This document shows positions 23,984 through 33,041 of a DNA stretch of 64,000 nucleotides, one piece after another. The DNA comes from Cryptoclostridium sp036644995 (GTDB lineage: Bacteria; Bacillota; Dehalobacteriia; UBA7702): positions 1 to 64,000 of the forward strand of contig JAVXOZ010000002.1 of assembly GCA_036644995.1 (NCBI GenBank), read 5' to 3'. The notes under the pieces were generated by a model. That model did not search any database. It saw only the letters and a program-made list of their open reading frames with translations, and was not told the origin of the DNA. The translations under genes and the position numbers were made by a program. Every line of letters starts with the position of its first letter. Position 1 is the first letter of the stretch.

Positions 23984-25912
23984 TTAGGCGGTTATGGTGT
24001 CAAATTGGCTGTTGTACATTGAAGCATAAAAACCTTTTTGGGCTAATAGCTCTTGGTGGGTGCCTTGCTCTATAATGTCCCCATCTTTCATTACCAATAT
24101 TTGGTCTGCATTGGTAATGGTGGAAAGGCGGTGGGCAATTATAAAACAGGTTCTGCCCTGCATAAGGTTATCCATTGCCACTTGAATTTGTTCTTCTGTG
24201 CGTGGGTCAACGGAGCTGGTTGCTTCATCTAAAATTAATATTTTTGGATCTGCCAATATGGTGCGGGCAATGGTTAAAAGCTGCTTTTGCCCTTGGGAAA
24301 TATTGGAGGCTTCCTCATTTAATTCCATATTATAGCTGTCAGGTAGGGTTTTTATAAAATGGTGTGCTCTGGCTGCTTTGGCAGCGGCTATAACTTCTCT
24401 ATCCGTGGCATCCAATTTTCCGTAACGGATATTTTCCATGATGGTGCCGGAAAACAGCCAAGTATCCTGTAAAACCATACCAAAAATTTCACGGAGATTT
24501 TGGCGGTCAAATTCGCAAATATCGTGTCCGTCCACGGTTATGGTGCCTTTGTTTAAATCGTAAAATCGCATTAACAATTTAACAATGGTGGTTTTGCCTG
24601 CACCTGTTGGCCCAACAATGGCTATTTTTTCACCTTTTTTCACCTTGGAACTGAAATTATTGATGACGATTTTTTCAGGTTCGTAGCCAAAGTGTACATT
24701 GTTAAAGTTGATGTTGCCCTGAATATCTTCTAAATTCGGGGTTGTTTTTTTATTTAGCAGTGCAACGGTGGTTTCTTTAATTGCTTTTTCATCTTTGGGG
24801 TCTATATTTTTTAAGGGATTTTCCGTGGCAAAATCACTGTCTTCCTCGGTTTGTTCTAAAAAGTCAAATATACGTTCTGCGGCGGCGGTCATGGATTGAA
24901 TCATGTTGGAAACTTGAGCAATCTGGGCAATGGGTTGGGTAAAATTACGCATATATTGAATAAATGCTTGGATATTCCCCACGGTTATGCGGCCTTGGAT
25001 GGCAAAATAACTGCCCAAAATAGCCACTGCCACATAGCCTAAATTGCCGATAAAGACCATGATGGGGTGGAGTAATCCCGAAAGAAATTGGGATTTCCAA
25101 GCTGAGGCACAGAGTATGTCATTTGCTTCCTCAAATTTATTGGTGGTGCTTTCTTCTTTATTAAAGCTTTGGATAATGTTGATGCCACCAAAGTTTTCCT
25201 CCACTTCACCGTTGACGTGGCCTAAATAATCCTGCTGGCGTTTAAAGTATTTTTGGGAAATTTTAACCACCAAAGCCACAAAAAAGGCGGAAAGGGGCAA
25301 AATTATCATTGCCACCAAGGTGATTACCCAATCTATGGAAAACATCATTATCAATACCCCAATCACCGAGGTGATAGATGTTATAAGCTGGGTGGCACTT
25401 TGGTTTAACCCTGTGGAAAGAGTATCTACATCGTTGGTAATTAAGGATAAAACTTCGCCGTGCTGTTTTTTATCGAAATATTTCATGGGCAAGCGGTTTA
25501 TTTTGGCGGCTAAATCCTTACGCATACGGTAGGTGGTGCGTTGTGTTACCCAGGTCATAATTAAGCCTTGGATATAGCCAAAAACCGCACTGGCGATATA
25601 TAAGCCCAAAAGAAACAGCAATATTTGTGAAATAATATCAAAATTTATACCTGCTCCACCCGATAGGTGGCTCATCATGCCGTTAAACAGCTCCGTGGTG
25701 GCATTGCCCAAAATCTTAGGCCCAATAATGGTAAATACCGTGCTTGCCACCGCAAATAGCATAACGAAAAATACAGCAATTTTGTAGCGACCCATATAGT
25801 GAAATAATTTCCCTAAGGTTTGTTTAAAGTTTTTTGGTTTTTCCACTGCGCCCACAGGGCCTCTGCCCATGGGGCCACGGCGAGGAGCTTTTGGTTGTTT
25901 TAAATTACTCAT
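23984..25912 (-). CDS. ABC exporter half-transporter, catalytic subunit
   Basis: The 642-residue fused membrane-ATPase protein has six membrane helices (about 40-340) and a C-terminal ABC domain with Walker A GPTGAGKTT, signature ISQGQKQLL and Walker B ILILDEATSSVD with the catalytic glutamate intact. The C-loop reads SQG instead of SGG, as is common in one half of heterodimeric exporters. It overlaps the partner gene by 4 nt and lies downstream of a MarR regulator. This arrangement matches multidrug or lipid exporters of the LmrCD/TmrAB kind. Substrate unknown. Confidence 0.9.
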   Translation of the reverse strand: MSNLKQPKAPRRGPMGRGPVGAVEKPKNFKQTLGKLFHYMGRYKIAVFFVMLFAVASTVFTIIGPKILGNATTELFNGMMSHLSGGAGINFDIISQILLFLLGLYIASAVFGYIQGLIMTWVTQRTTYRMRKDLAAKINRLPMKYFDKKQHGEVLSLITNDVDTLSTGLNQSATQLITSITSVIGVLIMMFSIDWVITLVAMIILPLSAFFVALVVKISQKYFKRQQDYLGHVNGEVEENFGGINIIQSFNKEESTTNKFEEANDILCASAWKSQFLSGLLHPIMVFIGNLGYVAVAILGSYFAIQGRITVGNIQAFIQYMRNFTQPIAQIAQVSNMIQSMTAAAERIFDFLEQTEEDSDFATENPLKNIDPKDEKAIKETTVALLNKKTTPNLEDIQGNINFNNVHFGYEPEKIVINNFSSKVKKGEKIAIVGPTGAGKTTIVKLLMRFYDLNKGTITVDGHDICEFDRQNLREIFGMVLQDTWLFSGTIMENIRYGKLDATDREVIAAAKAARAHHFIKTLPDSYNMELNEEASNISQGQKQLLTIARTILADPKILILDEATSSVDPRTEEQIQVAMDNLMQGRTCFIIAHRLSTITNADQILVMKDGDIIEQGTHQELLAQKGFYASMYNSQFDTITA

Positions 25913-28104
25913 ATTCCCAATTCCTCCCTTGATAATTGTGATAGGGCAATTTCCCTATATACTTCAGAGCTTTTTAAAAGCTCTTGGTGTGTGCCAATGC
26001 CTGCTACTTTGCCATCATCCAAAACCACAATTTTTTCCGCATTTATAATGGTGCTTATGCGTTGGGCAATCACCAAAACGGTGCTTTCCTTGGTGGTTCT
26101 TGCTAAAGCTTGGCGTAATTTGGCATCTGTTTTATAATCCAGAGCGGAAAAACAATCATCGAAAAGATAGATTAATGGTTTTTTGGCGATGGTACGGGCT
26201 ATGGCTATTCTTTGGCGTTGACCACCGCTGACATTGGTGCCGCCTTGGGAAATTTCGCTGTTGTAGCCTGCATCCATTTCACCAATGAAATCTGCTGCTT
26301 GGGCTATGGCTGCGGCTTGGCGAATTGCCATTTTATCCCCATTGCCGTTATAGCCAATGTTGGATTCAATGGTTCCGGAAAACAGCATAGCTTTTTGGGG
26401 TACATAGCCAATAATTTCTCGCAGGTTTTTTTGCCGCACATCTCTGATATCTCTGCCATCAATGAATATTTGACCATCGGTAACATCAAAAAACCTTGGT
26501 ATTAAATTGGCAATGGTGGATTTGCCACTGCCTGTGCTCCCAATAAAGGCGGTGGTTTCACCGGGGTTTGCCACAAAGGAAATATGTTCCAAAACATTTT
26601 CTTCTGCATTGGGATAGCGAAAGCTGACATTGCGAAATTCCACTATGCCCTTGGTGTTTAAGGGAAAACTTAAAGGGGCAATGGAATCTTTAATATAATT
26701 TTTAGTTTCCAAAACTTCGGCTATGCGGTTGGCAGAAACCAAAGCACGTGGCAGCATAATGCTAATCATGGAAAGGATTAGGAAGGACATAATAATTTGC
26801 ATACTGTATTGAATAAATGCCATTAAATCCCCCACCTGCATAGTGCCTGTATCTATAAAGCCTGCTCCTACCCAAACAATCAGTACCGTTATGGCATTCA
26901 TAATAAACATCATTGTGGGCATCATCAAAGCCATGGAGCTATTTACAAAGATATTAACTTTTTTAAGCTGGGTATTGGCGGCATCGAACCGCTGTTCTTC
27001 CTTTTTTTCCCTGGTAAAGGCACGTATTACCGGTAAACCTGTTAATATTTCCCGAGTGACTAAGTTAACCTTATCCACAATTTTTTGTAAGCGTTTAAAT
27101 TTGGGCATGGTGAAAACCAGTAAAAGGATAACCAAGGTTAAAATCGCAATAACCGCTACCCCAATAACCCAGGTCATGGAGCTTTGAGAGCTATATGCCA
27201 TAAATAAAGCACCAATACCGATGATAGGGGCATAAAATACCATGCGTAAAAGCATAGTTACCATCATTTGTACCTGCTGCACATCGTTGGTGCATCTGGT
27301 TATCAGTGAGGCGGTGGAAAAATGGTCCATATCCGCACTGGAAAAATTGATAACCTTTTCAAAGAGATTTTTTCTTAAATCTCTGGCAAAAAATGCCCCA
27401 ATCCGAGATGCCAGCAAGGTTACCAAAACTGTGCAAAGCCCAATTATTAAGGCAACACCCAGCATTTTTAAGCCAAGGTTCCAAATATAAGCGGTTTGCA
27501 TGGCATCTGTATCTATGCCGCAAGCTTTGTATTCATTCTCCACATATTTTATATCCATTTGCCGCATTATGGAGCTATCCAGTTTTTTTAGATTTGCGGA
27601 TTTTTCTTTGATTTGGTTAACTATTTCATTTTTTTGTGCCATGGGCATGGAGCTTAATGCTGCAAATGTTTCTTGGGTAAAGCCACTGGCATTGAGGTCA
27701 CCCATCATTGCCGATGCCTTGCCGCCTTTTTCGCTGAAGCCCTGCTCTATGCCGTAAACCAAAAGCATGGGGTATTCAAAAGCGGAGTTTAGTTTTTCTG
27801 TGGTGGCGGAATCTGCTTTTTCCAAAGAATAAATGGCGATGCCGTTATAATCGGAAAGTTGGTAATTTTTGTTGATTAATTCCTTTTGATTATCCTCCAT
27901 AAAGAGCATAAGCTTTTGCATTTCCGCCACACGGATTCTTTGGGGGGCAATATTATCAATGCCGCCTTGCTGTATCCCCACGTTTACCACATCTGAGGTG
28001 TATTTGGGGATAGAAAGGTCGCAATATGCCTGAACCACCAAAAGCAACAATACCATAATAATTGGTATTGTGGATTTTTTCAGATATTTCATCAGTTTTC
28101 TCAT
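25909..28104 (-). CDS. ABC exporter half-transporter, degenerate-site subunit
   Basis: The 731-residue partner has a first membrane helix, an extracellular insertion of about 130 residues (about 45-200), five further helices and an ABC domain with Walker A GSTGSGKST and signature VSGGQRQRIAIAR. Walker B reads PLIYLFDDCFSALD: the catalytic Glu is replaced by Asp, the usual sign of the non-hydrolytic site in heterodimeric exporters. The start lies 5 bp after the marR stop, so the three genes form one operon. The large outer domain is common in this Clostridia subgroup. Confidence 0.9.
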   Translation of the reverse strand: MRKLMKYLKKSTIPIIMVLLLLVVQAYCDLSIPKYTSDVVNVGIQQGGIDNIAPQRIRVAEMQKLMLFMEDNQKELINKNYQLSDYNGIAIYSLEKADSATTEKLNSAFEYPMLLVYGIEQGFSEKGGKASAMMGDLNASGFTQETFAALSSMPMAQKNEIVNQIKEKSANLKKLDSSIMRQMDIKYVENEYKACGIDTDAMQTAYIWNLGLKMLGVALIIGLCTVLVTLLASRIGAFFARDLRKNLFEKVINFSSADMDHFSTASLITRCTNDVQQVQMMVTMLLRMVFYAPIIGIGALFMAYSSQSSMTWVIGVAVIAILTLVILLLVFTMPKFKRLQKIVDKVNLVTREILTGLPVIRAFTREKKEEQRFDAANTQLKKVNIFVNSSMALMMPTMMFIMNAITVLIVWVGAGFIDTGTMQVGDLMAFIQYSMQIIMSFLILSMISIMLPRALVSANRIAEVLETKNYIKDSIAPLSFPLNTKGIVEFRNVSFRYPNAEENVLEHISFVANPGETTAFIGSTGSGKSTIANLIPRFFDVTDGQIFIDGRDIRDVRQKNLREIIGYVPQKAMLFSGTIESNIGYNGNGDKMAIRQAAAIAQAADFIGEMDAGYNSEISQGGTNVSGGQRQRIAIARTIAKKPLIYLFDDCFSALDYKTDAKLRQALARTTKESTVLVIAQRISTIINAEKIVVLDDGKVAGIGTHQELLKSSEVYREIALSQLSREELGI

Positions 28105-28109
28105 ATAGT

Positions 28110-28583
28110 TTATTCTCCTTGGTTGCAGTGGCTTTTTTTATAATCTTCTACTACGCTGCTGAATTTATAAAGTAATTGTATGAATTTTTCCGTATCTTCA
28201 TCACCCATATTTTTAGTTATGGTGTTTACCATTTCCGCCATTCTTTTTTTCTCTCTATTATAGATGGCAGTGCCTTGGGCGGTGAAGGTTAGGTAGGTTG
28301 CCCTTCTGTCCTCTTTGGTAAAAACACGCTCTACCAAGCCTTTATCCTCTAATTTATTAACAATTTGGGAGAGGGCAGGCTTGGAAATATCCATTTCCCT
28401 GCTTATTTCCGCCATTTGGATAAGGGCATCTTTTTCGCTGATGTCCTTAAGCTTCATCAAAGCGGCAAAAACGGACATCTCCCCGTAATTCAAATCGCAA
28501 TATGGGTTTAACCTGCTTTTTATTCTGCGTAGGGTAGATAAAGCTTTAACTAAATCTTTGGCATTATTTTGTAATTCCGTCAT
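28110..28583 (-). CDS. MarR family transcriptional regulator
   Basis: A 157-residue winged-helix regulator; the recognition region is MAEISREMDISKPALSQIVN, followed by KLEDKGLVERVFTKEDRRAT, which includes the wing motif DRRA. MarR proteins usually repress their own operon and release DNA when they bind a drug-like ligand. ATG follows AAGGAG. It is the first gene of the ABC exporter operon, with an inverted repeat beyond its promoter (28704-28737), so self-repression is likely. Confidence 0.92.
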   Translation of the reverse strand: MTELQNNAKDLVKALSTLRRIKSRLNPYCDLNYGEMSVFAALMKLKDISEKDALIQMAEISREMDISKPALSQIVNKLEDKGLVERVFTKEDRRATYLTFTAQGTAIYNREKKRMAEMVNTITKNMGDEDTEKFIQLLYKFSSVVEDYKKSHCNQGE

Positions 28584-28703
28584 AAAACCAATCTCCTTAT
28601 TATTTATTGGGCTTTTTAAAAATCCACGGATTAGTGGTGTTTAGTGATTGTAGTGTTTTTAAATATTTTAGATATTTACCTAAGAATTTTTGCTGTGGTG
28701 TAA

Positions 28704-28781
28704 ACAGTTTATACACATATTAAACATATTAACTGTTAAGTAGCTTAAGTGTTATTATACCTAATAATGAATAGATGTCAA
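28704..28781 (-). promoter_or_regulatory. marR-exporter promoter and candidate operator
   Basis: On the minus strand TTGACA (28776-28781) and TATAAT (28754-28759) are separated by 16 bp. Just downstream of the expected transcript start, AACAGTT (28704-28710) and AACTGTT (28731-28737) form an inverted repeat with an AT-rich spacer, a plausible MarR site. Confidence 0.7.
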
Positions 28782-28847
28782 TGCTTTTTTTCAAAATTTA
28801 CCTATTTTTTTTAGGGATTTTTGGGCAATCTATTTTTGTAGGAAAAA

Positions 28848-28893
28848 ACAGACCCAAAGTTGAAATATTGCTGCGCAACTTTTGGGTTTCTGT
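28848..28893 (+). promoter_or_regulatory. Hairpin directly before a lipoprotein ribosome binding site
   Basis: ACCCAAAGTTG (28852-28862) pairs with CAACTTTTGGGT (28876-28887), extended by ACAG/CTGT outside. The stem ends only a few bases before GGAGG (28897-28901). It could be the terminator of an upstream transcript or a structure that modulates translation of the next gene. Confidence 0.55.
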
Positions 28894-28905
28894 GTGGAGG
28901 TAACC

Positions 28906-29226
28906 ATGAAAAAATTAGTAGGATTTATGTTGGTGCTTTGCCTTTGTTTATCTTTAGCTGCTTGCGGCGGAACCAATAATGATACCACAGATGGCACAGG
29001 CAGTGTGGTTGAGGATTTAAAAAAAGGTGCCGAAGATGTGGTGGATGATACCGGCAAAGCCGCAAATGATATGAGGCGAGATGCCGGTGAAGTTATGGAT
29101 AATGTAAAGAAAGACTCCAAAGATGCCATGAAAGATACCGAAAAAAAGATGAAAGATTCCGGCAAGAAAATGCAAAATGATGTAAACAGCAACGTAAAAG
29201 ATATACAGAATAAAGAAAATAAATAA
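28906..29226 (+). CDS. Small lipoprotein with charged repetitive body
   Basis: ATG 28906 follows GGAGGTAACC; an in-frame start 24 bp upstream would put residues ahead of the signal peptide and lies in the hairpin. The 106-residue product has a lipoprotein signal (MKKLVGFMLVLCLCLSLAAC, Cys 20) and a mature part almost wholly made of Asp/Lys-rich heptad-like stretches (KKDSKDAMKDTEKKMKDSGK), probably one long helix or disordered. The family is not recognised by name; similar short YtxH- or CsbD-like lipoproteins are common in Clostridia. An assembly gap follows. Confidence 0.75.
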   Translation: MKKLVGFMLVLCLCLSLAACGGTNNDTTDGTGSVVEDLKKGAEDVVDDTGKAANDMRRDAGEVMDNVKKDSKDAMKDTEKKMKDSGKKMQNDVNSNVKDIQNKENK

Positions 29227-29232
29227 ATATTT

Positions 29233-29247
29233 AGGCTGCTGATTTAG
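29233..29247 (+). repeat. Possible start of a palindromic element cut by a gap
   Basis: AGGCTGCTGATTTAG resembles the first bases of the palindromic family and runs straight into the 100-N gap. The gap may exist because a repeat copy could not be assembled. Confidence 0.4.
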
Positions 29248-29347
29248 NNNNNNNNNNNNNNNNNNNNNNNNNNNNNNNNNNNNNNNNNNNNNNNNNNNNN
29301 NNNNNNNNNNNNNNNNNNNNNNNNNNNNNNNNNNNNNNNNNNNNNNN
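29248..29347. other. Assembly gap (100 N)
   Basis: Exactly 100 N between the small lipoprotein gene and pepF; unknown true length. Confidence 0.98.
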
Positions 29348-29372
29348 CTATATGGTTTTTGGGGTATTGGGG

Positions 29373-31175
29373 TTATTTTTTTAGAAGCTTTCTGAGTTCC
29401 TCTAATCTTTTTTTGAAAATTGGGAATATGCCGGCTATGGTTTGGGGGTCGGTTAAATCCACTCCGGCTTTTTTTAACAGCTCATTGGGGTGATCCGAGC
29501 TGCCGCTTTTTAAAAATGTTAGGTAGGCATCTATTGCCTTTTTATCACCTGCTAAAATACCATTGGCAAGAACTTGGGATGCCGCAAAGCTGGTGGCGTA
29601 TTTATAAACGTAAAAAGCATTGTAAAAATGTGGTATTCTGCCCCATTCCAAGGCTATTTCCGGGTCGTAGGTCATCACATCTCCAAAATATTCTTTATTG
29701 AGATTTAGGTAAATTTCGCAAAAATCATCGGCGGTTAGGCTTTCCATTGCTTCGGCTTTTTCATGGGTAATTTTTTCAAATTCACCAAACATAGTTTGGC
29801 GATAAACAGTGCCTCGAAATTCCTCTAAATATTGGTTTAAAATGAAAATCCGTTCATTATCGTCCTTGGAATTTTTTAACAGGTAATCCGTTAACAAGGT
29901 TTCATTGAGGGTAGAAGCCACCTCTGCCACGAAAATTTGGTAGTAGGCATATTGGTATGGCTGGGTTTCTCTGGAGTAGTAGGAGTGCATGGAGTGCCCT
30001 AATTCGTGGGCTAAAGTGAATACGCTGTTTAAATTATCCTGATAGCTTAAAAATAGGTAGGGTGCCGTATCATAAACTCCCCAAGAATAAGCTCCTGAGC
30101 GTTTGCCTACATTTTCCCTAATATCTATCCAACGTTGATTTTTGGCTTTTTCCAAAAGGTCTGTATATTCCTTGCCCAAAGGTGCTAAGGCTTTTTTTAC
30201 CGTATCAAATCCTTCTTCAAAGGGTATTTCCTTATCTTGTTCTTGGATAAGTGGGGTGTAAATATCATAAAAATGCAGCTTATCCACTTTTAAAATATCT
30301 TTGCGTAAAAGCAAATATTCACGGAATAGGTCTAAATTATCTTTAACTGTGGATATGAGGTTATCGTAAAGATCTGTGGAAATATTATCATCAAAGAGGG
30401 AAGATTCCAAAGCTGAGGGATAGTTTTTGGCTTTGGCGTAAAATATATCTTTTTTAATACTTCCGGATAAGGTTGAGCCTACGGTGTTGCGAAAAGCGCC
30501 GTAAGCCGAGTATAAACCCTTAAATGCCCCTTCTCTGGTGGCTCTGTGTGGTGATTCCATCAATTTAATAAAGTTGCCGTGGGTAATTTGCAGTTTTTCC
30601 CCATCTGCCAAGGTGATTTCGGGAAATTTTAAATCAGCCTCGTTAAACATGGTGAAGGTGTTTTGGGGAGATTCTGCCATATCCCCGGACATTGCCAAAA
30701 GTTCTTCCTCTTTTTGGGTTAAGGTGTGGGGTTTGTAGCGTAAAAGATGTTCAAAAACTATTCTGTAATCTTCCAAGGGAGCATATTCTTGAATCAATGC
30801 TTTTATTTTTTCTTCACCTGCTGCCATAATTTCCGGTCCGAAAAAAGCACCTGCTTCTGCTGCTTTTACCGTGAGTGACATGGCTTTGTTTTCCATGGCT
30901 TGGTAAATATTCAGGCGGTTATCCTCATCTAATTTCATTTTGGCATAAACATAAAGAGTGTCCAGTTTTCTGCTGATTTTTTCATCCAGCTGCAAAAAAT
31001 CATAAAGTCTTTTGCCGGATTGGGTTAAAGTGCCCATGTATTGGGGTATCTCTTTAAGATATTTTTCAACGACGGCGATATCTTTTTCCCATTCTTCGGT
31101 AGATTTGTAAATTTTGGATAAATCCCATTGTTCTTCTGTGGGTATTTCTTTGCGTTCCAATACTTTTTTTGCCAT
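29373..31175 (-). CDS. pepF: Oligoendopeptidase F
   Basis: PepF is a cytoplasmic zinc metallopeptidase of the M3 family that trims peptides of roughly 7 to 17 residues. The 600-residue length is typical. The zinc motif HELGHSMHSYYS lies near residues 390-401, and the conserved downstream glutamate is in the VAEVASTLNETLL segment. It begins KKVLERKEIPTEEQWDLSKIY, a family-typical N-terminus. The gene stands alone, divergent from the YkgJ-type gene at 31257. Confidence 0.96.
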   Translation of the reverse strand: MAKKVLERKEIPTEEQWDLSKIYKSTEEWEKDIAVVEKYLKEIPQYMGTLTQSGKRLYDFLQLDEKISRKLDTLYVYAKMKLDEDNRLNIYQAMENKAMSLTVKAAEAGAFFGPEIMAAGEEKIKALIQEYAPLEDYRIVFEHLLRYKPHTLTQKEEELLAMSGDMAESPQNTFTMFNEADLKFPEITLADGEKLQITHGNFIKLMESPHRATREGAFKGLYSAYGAFRNTVGSTLSGSIKKDIFYAKAKNYPSALESSLFDDNISTDLYDNLISTVKDNLDLFREYLLLRKDILKVDKLHFYDIYTPLIQEQDKEIPFEEGFDTVKKALAPLGKEYTDLLEKAKNQRWIDIRENVGKRSGAYSWGVYDTAPYLFLSYQDNLNSVFTLAHELGHSMHSYYSRETQPYQYAYYQIFVAEVASTLNETLLTDYLLKNSKDDNERIFILNQYLEEFRGTVYRQTMFGEFEKITHEKAEAMESLTADDFCEIYLNLNKEYFGDVMTYDPEIALEWGRIPHFYNAFYVYKYATSFAASQVLANGILAGDKKAIDAYLTFLKSGSSDHPNELLKKAGVDLTDPQTIAGIFPIFKKRLEELRKLLKK

Positions 31176-31221
31176 TTTTTGCCTCGCTTTAAAATTATTT
31201 TAAAATATTTCTATTTTCCTC

Positions 31222-31250
31222 TTGAATACTTGAAACTTTTTCATTATGAT
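31222..31250 (+). promoter_or_regulatory. Promoter giving a predicted leaderless transcript
   Basis: TTGAAT (31222-31227), exactly 17 bp, then TATGAT (31245-31250). Transcription should start about 7 bases later, at or beside the ATG at 31257, leaving no room for a ribosome binding site; none is visible. Confidence 0.6.
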
Positions 31251-31256
31251 AGTGTC

Positions 31257-31874
31257 ATGAAGAATAATAATGTAGAGGTAAACCTTGTTTCTGTAAACGA
31301 AGGATTTGCCTACGATGTAAAAATTAATAGTGATGAAGCTACCTTGTCCGAATATGTGGAAGCCTTGGATAATTTTCTTGATGAAAAGGTAGCACCTTGT
31401 TTGGGTTGTGATAATTGTTGCTATCAGCGGATACCTTTGATGTTGCCGGATATTTATGATTATGCAGGTTTTGCCCAAGAAGCCGTAGGGGAGTTTTTAG
31501 GGGCTAAAGCAGTTATTGCCAAAGAGGGCCTTGCTTTGGATATTCGTTTAAAGCAGGTGGCAGATGAAGCTTGTGTGTTTTTGGATAGCCAAGAACAACG
31601 CTGCACCGACCATATCCACCGGAGTTTGGTTTGCCACACCTATGTTTGCCTGCCCCAAACTTTAAGGGCAAGGGAAATGCGTGAATATCTCATAAATCAA
31701 GGGGAAGATGCCTTAATAGCCCAACTGTTTAATTGGAATTTATTGGCAGAATTTGCAGATTTGCAGCATAATTACCCCGTGAAGGAAAACTGGCAAGGCA
31801 AAACTTATCAAGAAATTTTACTGAAGGAAGTTCTTAGTCCCAAACTTTGGGCAGCTTTGACAAATTCGCTGTAA
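31257..31874 (+). CDS. YkgJ-type cysteine-cluster protein
   Basis: I choose ATG 31257 (MKNNNVEVNL) over a longer frame from 31128, because a good promoter ends at 31250 and the longer N-terminus would overlap the pepF start. The 205-residue product carries CLGCDNCCYQRIPL (about 46-59) and a second cysteine group in CVFLDSQEQRCTDHIHRSLV and CHTYVCLP, the pattern of the YkgJ/zinc- or iron-binding family. The biochemical function of the family is unknown. Its 3' end overlaps the convergent gene by 41 bp. Confidence 0.8.
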   Translation: MKNNNVEVNLVSVNEGFAYDVKINSDEATLSEYVEALDNFLDEKVAPCLGCDNCCYQRIPLMLPDIYDYAGFAQEAVGEFLGAKAVIAKEGLALDIRLKQVADEACVFLDSQEQRCTDHIHRSLVCHTYVCLPQTLRAREMREYLINQGEDALIAQLFNWNLLAEFADLQHNYPVKENWQGKTYQEILLKEVLSPKLWAALTNSL

Positions 31875-32580
31875 GATTCTGGTTTATTTCCCCAATAAAA
31901 TCATCGTATTGAGGTTTAATTATGGCTACGGCTTTTTCCGTTATTTTGGTGGCATCTTTAAGGTTGCCCCCTTTTATGCCGTGGCGACGCTCCAAGGAAA
32001 GTAAAAATTTATGGGTTATTTCCTCAATATCTGTGCCATTAAAGCAGAATTGTCGGGGAACTATGGAAAACATCTCCTCAATTTGTGCAGGTGCTATGTT
32101 TAAGTATTCACTTAATAGCCCTGTGGCGGGGTTGGGTGTTGTGTAAATATGGTGCTCTGCTCTGGCTTGTAAATCGGGGTGGCGTTGGGCGGTAATTACA
32201 TCAAATGCCATTTCTATAAAATTGTGTGATTTCCATAATGCCATGGATTTTGGTACTTTGCAATAGCAGTTTACCTCTTGGGCTATTTTCTTGCCCTGCT
32301 GAAAGCAAAAACCCGGTTTTTCCCCGTGGTATTCCTCATCGGCATAGGTATCCAATCCCGGCAGTGAAGTGCCGTGGGTTAATGCCCCCAAAGCAAAATC
32401 CAAGTGCTCAGGGGAGTGCTCCAAGGTGTAGTAATACAAATCTGTGCACAGCTCATGCCCCATGTTCCGGCCTATGCCCAAGTAAGTTATGAAATCCGGA
32501 AACAAGCTCCCGGAAACAGTCATGGTATTCTCTTTTTTTAGCACCGCAAAAGCCGTGGCTATATGGGTTAAAGGAAACAT
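31834..32580 (-). CDS. Zinc-dependent phospholipase C-like protein
   Basis: The 248-residue protein begins FPLTHIATAFAVLKKEN and has SGSLFPDFITYLGIG, then HLDFALGALTHG, HG and HNFIEMAFD. Spaced His/Asp residues of this kind (THI, PD, H, HG, HNxxE) are the metal ligands of the zinc-dependent phospholipase C / S1-P1 nuclease fold. No signal peptide is visible, so it would act in the cytoplasm or on the inner membrane face, unlike secreted phospholipases. The family assignment rests on motif spacing only; the substrate is unknown. It converges on the YkgJ-type gene with a 41-bp overlap. Confidence 0.6.
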   Translation of the reverse strand: MFPLTHIATAFAVLKKENTMTVSGSLFPDFITYLGIGRNMGHELCTDLYYYTLEHSPEHLDFALGALTHGTSLPGLDTYADEEYHGEKPGFCFQQGKKIAQEVNCYCKVPKSMALWKSHNFIEMAFDVITAQRHPDLQARAEHHIYTTPNPATGLLSEYLNIAPAQIEEMFSIVPRQFCFNGTDIEEITHKFLLSLERRHGIKGGNLKDATKITEKAVAIIKPQYDDFIGEINQNLTANLSKLPKVWD

Positions 32581-32639
32581 TTTTTCTCCATTTTTTTAAT
32601 ATATTTATAGTATATACAAAAATTATTATATTATTTTGT

Positions 32640-32799
32640 AGTCTGTTGATAAAGTCTGATATTCGGCAAAATCCCCTCTCATCCACTGCTTATGTACATC
32701 TAAGTACACGGCACAGCGGCTGTTCAGGGAGTTTTACCGAATCTAAGCCTTTCTTAACAGCCTGATATCTTGCCAAAAAACTATGTTTTTTGACAATCT
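32640..32799 (+). repeat. Palindromic intergenic element, copy E1
   Basis: Starts GTCTGTTGATAAAGTC and contains the core GCTTATGTACATCTAAGTAC, a right arm ending CTTTCTTAACAGCCT and the second stem-loop (CAAAAAAC-TAT-GTTTTTTG). It ends GACAATCT. Confidence 0.88.
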
Positions 32800-32802
32800 A
32801 TG

Positions 32803-32827
32803 TTCCCCATTGCTTTACAATGGGGAA
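32803..32827. terminator. Hairpin between copies E1 and E2
   Basis: TTCCCCATTG (32803-32812) and CAATGGGGAA (32818-32827) pair perfectly over a 5-nt loop. It sits exactly between the two tandem palindromic elements, another case of an element next to a stem-loop. Confidence 0.75.
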
Positions 32828-32830
32828 TCT

Positions 32831-32962
32831 CGGCTGTTGATAAAGTCTGATATTCGGCAAAATCCCCTCTCATCCACTGCTTATGTACATCTAAGTACAC
32901 TGCACAGCGGCTGTTCAGAGAGTTTTACCGAATCTAAGCCTTTCTTAACAGCCTGATAATCT
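32831..32962 (+). repeat. Palindromic intergenic element, copy E2
   Basis: Near-identical to E1 but of the short subtype, without the second stem-loop (ends CAGCCTGATAATCTG). Together E1, the hairpin and E2 fill most of the 461-base gap before the YitT gene. Confidence 0.88.
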
Positions 32963-33041
32963 GTATTTTGTAGTTATTGTTATTTTAAAACTAATTTTTT
33001 GTTTTTACAAGGAAGAATTTTAATAGTATTATGAGGTTGAA

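Larger units (their letters stand above)
32632..32973. repeat. 10-bp direct repeats flanking copies E1-E2
   Basis: TATTTTGTAG lies at 32632-32641, at the left edge of E1, and at 32964-32973, directly after E2. The pair of elements is thus bracketed by one duplication, suggesting that the tandem arrangement arose after or during a single insertion. Confidence 0.65.
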
